A stretch of 64,000 nucleotides of DNA from a candidate division TM6 bacterium GW2011_GWF2_37_49. Its GTDB lineage: Bacteria; Babelota; Babeliae; Babelales; RVW-14. The notes beneath the pieces were generated by a model that worked only from the letters and a program-made list of their open reading frames with translations, did no database searches and was not told the DNA's origin. The DNA is taken from positions 326,021 through 390,020 of the forward strand of contig LBTE01000001.1 of NCBI GenBank assembly GCA_000989955.1, in the 5' to 3' direction. The translations under genes and the position numbers were made by a program. Below, in pieces: positions 62,552 to 64,000 of the stretch; positions within the stretch are counted from its first letter, which is position 1; every line of letters begins with the position of its first letter.

Positions 62552-64000
62552 ATGAACTATTCTAATTTTTTTATAAAGTTATACTTGTTTTTTATGCTTG
62601 TTGGCGGCTTAAATGCCGTAGGCACGCGAACAAGAATTGCGTATATTAATAAAGAGGATAATACCATTCGTTATTACGATGGTGAAGTATCTTCTGCAAA
62701 TTGCAGTAATTTGAAGTGGATAGATATCACAGGTGGGTTTCCTGCTAAGGATATTGCAATTGCTTCTGATGGCCAAATGCTTGCTATTAGCACAAACAAC
62801 GGTCTTTGTTACTCAAGAGGTGTAGTCAATGGAGTTGCTAATTGGATTAGACAAGGCTCATTTGATTTTGTTAACGCAATTGCTGCGGCTGGCAATAATA
62901 AATTTTTATATGTAGGAAAGGGCGATGCAGCTTTTGGTCATGGGAATGATTACAAAGCATTGCATTATTGTTTTACAGCTCCTAGCAATGATGGGCAGCT
63001 GGCATGGAAATCGTTTAAAGATTTTACTGCCGCGGGACCCATTGCAATTAACTCGAAGGGGCAGTTTATTCACGCAAGTGGCGTTATTTTTTATCAAAGT
63101 GGAAAAATAGGTCCTAACGGTGAGGTGTCCGGCACTTCAGATTCCTGGCAGGCGCACCCTGGGACAGATGCTAAATCAGTTGCAGCGGCTAACGGCTTAT
63201 TTATGCATTCTACTCCAAGCAATCTGATGTATTACATAAAAGCTGATAGTCTTGATGGTAAAAGCGCTAGCGATTGGGTCCGTTTAACAAACGGAAGCAC
63301 ATTAAAAATTGCAGTTTCTGACAGTGGACAACTTATTAGCATGGGCAGCGGGCAATTATTTTATGCCGATAGGATAAATGATAATTCGACTGCCGATTGG
63401 GTTGTGTTATTAAATGGTGGTGCAAATATTAATGCAATATCCATTGCTATAAGTTCTATAAGCGATGATACTGTCAGCAGTAAAGACTTTTTTACCCAGA
63501 CAAAAGAGAAATTCGCTCAGTATTTAATAGGCCAATCTGCAACAATAAATACGCTTGCAGATATCACAGATGCTCAGATAGCTGCCAAATTAAATTTTTC
63601 TGATTTTGGATTGAATATTGGTAGCCCGTTAGGGGATGCAATAATTTATTTTTCAGCCACTCAACCTACCGCCGATCAATCTAAATTAAATGAACTCACA
63701 ACATTTGATGATAGAATAAAGATGCTGTCACTAAGAATTTATTTAGCAACATATTTTGGCGCATCGTCAACAATCGCTACCCTTGCTGACATAACAGCGG
63801 CTCAAATTTCTGCTAAGATAGCTGAGAAAACGCTTGCAGTTGTTAAATCTGCTGTAGATGCCCAAATTGGACATTTAACTTCATCTGAAATTACCACATT
63901 TAAAGCAAGAATAGTTGATCCTGACAGCATTAATCAAAATGCAATGGCTGCGTTAAGAACAGCATTGGCAACATATTTTGTCGCACCGTCGACAATAGCT
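62552..64000 (+). CDS. large secreted repetitive protein, C-terminus beyond the window
   Basis: The frame is open from the ATG at 62552 to the window end (483 codons), with AAGGAG upstream. A signal peptide (FFIKLYLFFMLVGGLNAVG) leads into a region of about 270 residues with repeated W and G-containing strands (DWVRLTNGSTLKIAVSDSGQ, ADWVVLLNGGANINAISIAI) that looks like a beta-propeller such as tectonin. From about residue 310 a unit of roughly 75 residues repeats with the core STIATLADITAAQISAKI; three starts are visible near 63540, 63770 and 63990. It is likely a surface or secreted repeat protein. Family unknown. Confidence 0.65.
   Translation, partial: MNYSNFFIKLYLFFMLVGGLNAVGTRTRIAYINKEDNTIRYYDGEVSSANCSNLKWIDITGGFPAKDIAIASDGQMLAISTNNGLCYSRGVVNGVANWIRQGSFDFVNAIAAAGNNKFLYVGKGDAAFGHGNDYKALHYCFTAPSNDGQLAWKSFKDFTAAGPIAINSKGQFIHASGVIFYQSGKIGPNGEVSGTSDSWQAHPGTDAKSVAAANGLFMHSTPSNLMYYIKADSLDGKSASDWVRLTNGSTLKIAVSDSGQLISMGSGQLFYADRINDNSTADWVVLLNGGANINAISIAISSISDDTVSSKDFFTQTKEKFAQYLIGQSATINTLADITDAQIAAKLNFSDFGLNIGSPLGDAIIYFSATQPTADQSKLNELTTFDDRIKMLSLRIYLATYFGASSTIATLADITAAQISAKIAEKTLAVVKSAVDAQIGHLTSSEITTFKARIVDPDSINQNAMAALRTALATYFVAPSTIA

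Overview
The window is AT-rich, densely coded and probably comes from a host-dependent intracellular bacterium. The best fit is Candidatus Dependentiae (TM6, Babeliales). The main evidence is an ATP/ADP-type nucleotide translocase (35254-36588), many large signal-peptide proteins of unknown family, an ankyrin relic, isolated rather than complete biosynthetic genes, and several intergenic repeat families. The phylum is an inference: there is no rRNA or other phylogenetic marker that I can score.

Layout. 1-5.1 kb: a glycosyltransferase fragment overlapping dapF, a cysteine synthase/CBS-type gene, a GluRS-like protein without its active-site motifs, and a membrane protein. 5.1-12 kb: a UvrD/PcrA helicase carrying an in-frame palindromic element, a Pro/Ala-rich secreted protein, and polA. 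12-20 kb: a 1.5k-residue exported PEP-synthase-like protein, rnhB with a HAS-barrel-like partner, and an XRE-S24 repressor. 20-27.6 kb: a minus-strand surface-polysaccharide cluster (manC, asnB, a UDP-galactopyranose-mutase-like flavoprotein, two polytopic glycosyltransferases). 27.8-36.6 kb: nrnA, a folC-like ligase, GNAT, Nudix, an ABC exporter and the nucleotide translocase. 36.6-40.5 kb: a TrpXYZ/PF04392-type ABC importer with two substrate-binding proteins. It is preceded by what looks like a complete ribosome-mediated attenuator: promoter, 48-codon Phe/Tyr-rich leader ORF, antiterminator and terminator.

40.8-51.9 kb is accessory DNA: a CPBP protease, an Asp/Glu racemase, a YafQ-type toxin-antitoxin pair, a flavodoxin, an outer-membrane barrel, ankyrin and transposase relics, an alpha/beta-hydrolase fused to an AadA-like nucleotidyltransferase, two MNT-HEPN pairs, a HigBA-like pair, a signal-peptidase-like protein with both dyad residues replaced, and a three-part relic of a lost cassette. 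It ends at tRNA-Glu, where a recombinase C-terminus runs antisense into the tRNA, suggesting an integration site. 52.5-60 kb: secreted proteins, one macrodomain-like, then a three-gene run ending at a terminator. 60-62 kb: groES-groEL with palindromic operator candidates instead of CIRCE. The window ends inside a repetitive secreted protein.

The strongest unexplained signal is a dispersed family of about 150 bp, found here as eleven diverged intergenic copies. The best preserved copies keep an open frame for one conserved short peptide. A second, palindromic family has three copies, one of them translated inside uvrD. Annotations rest on reading motifs by eye and on recalled family knowledge; no database search was run.
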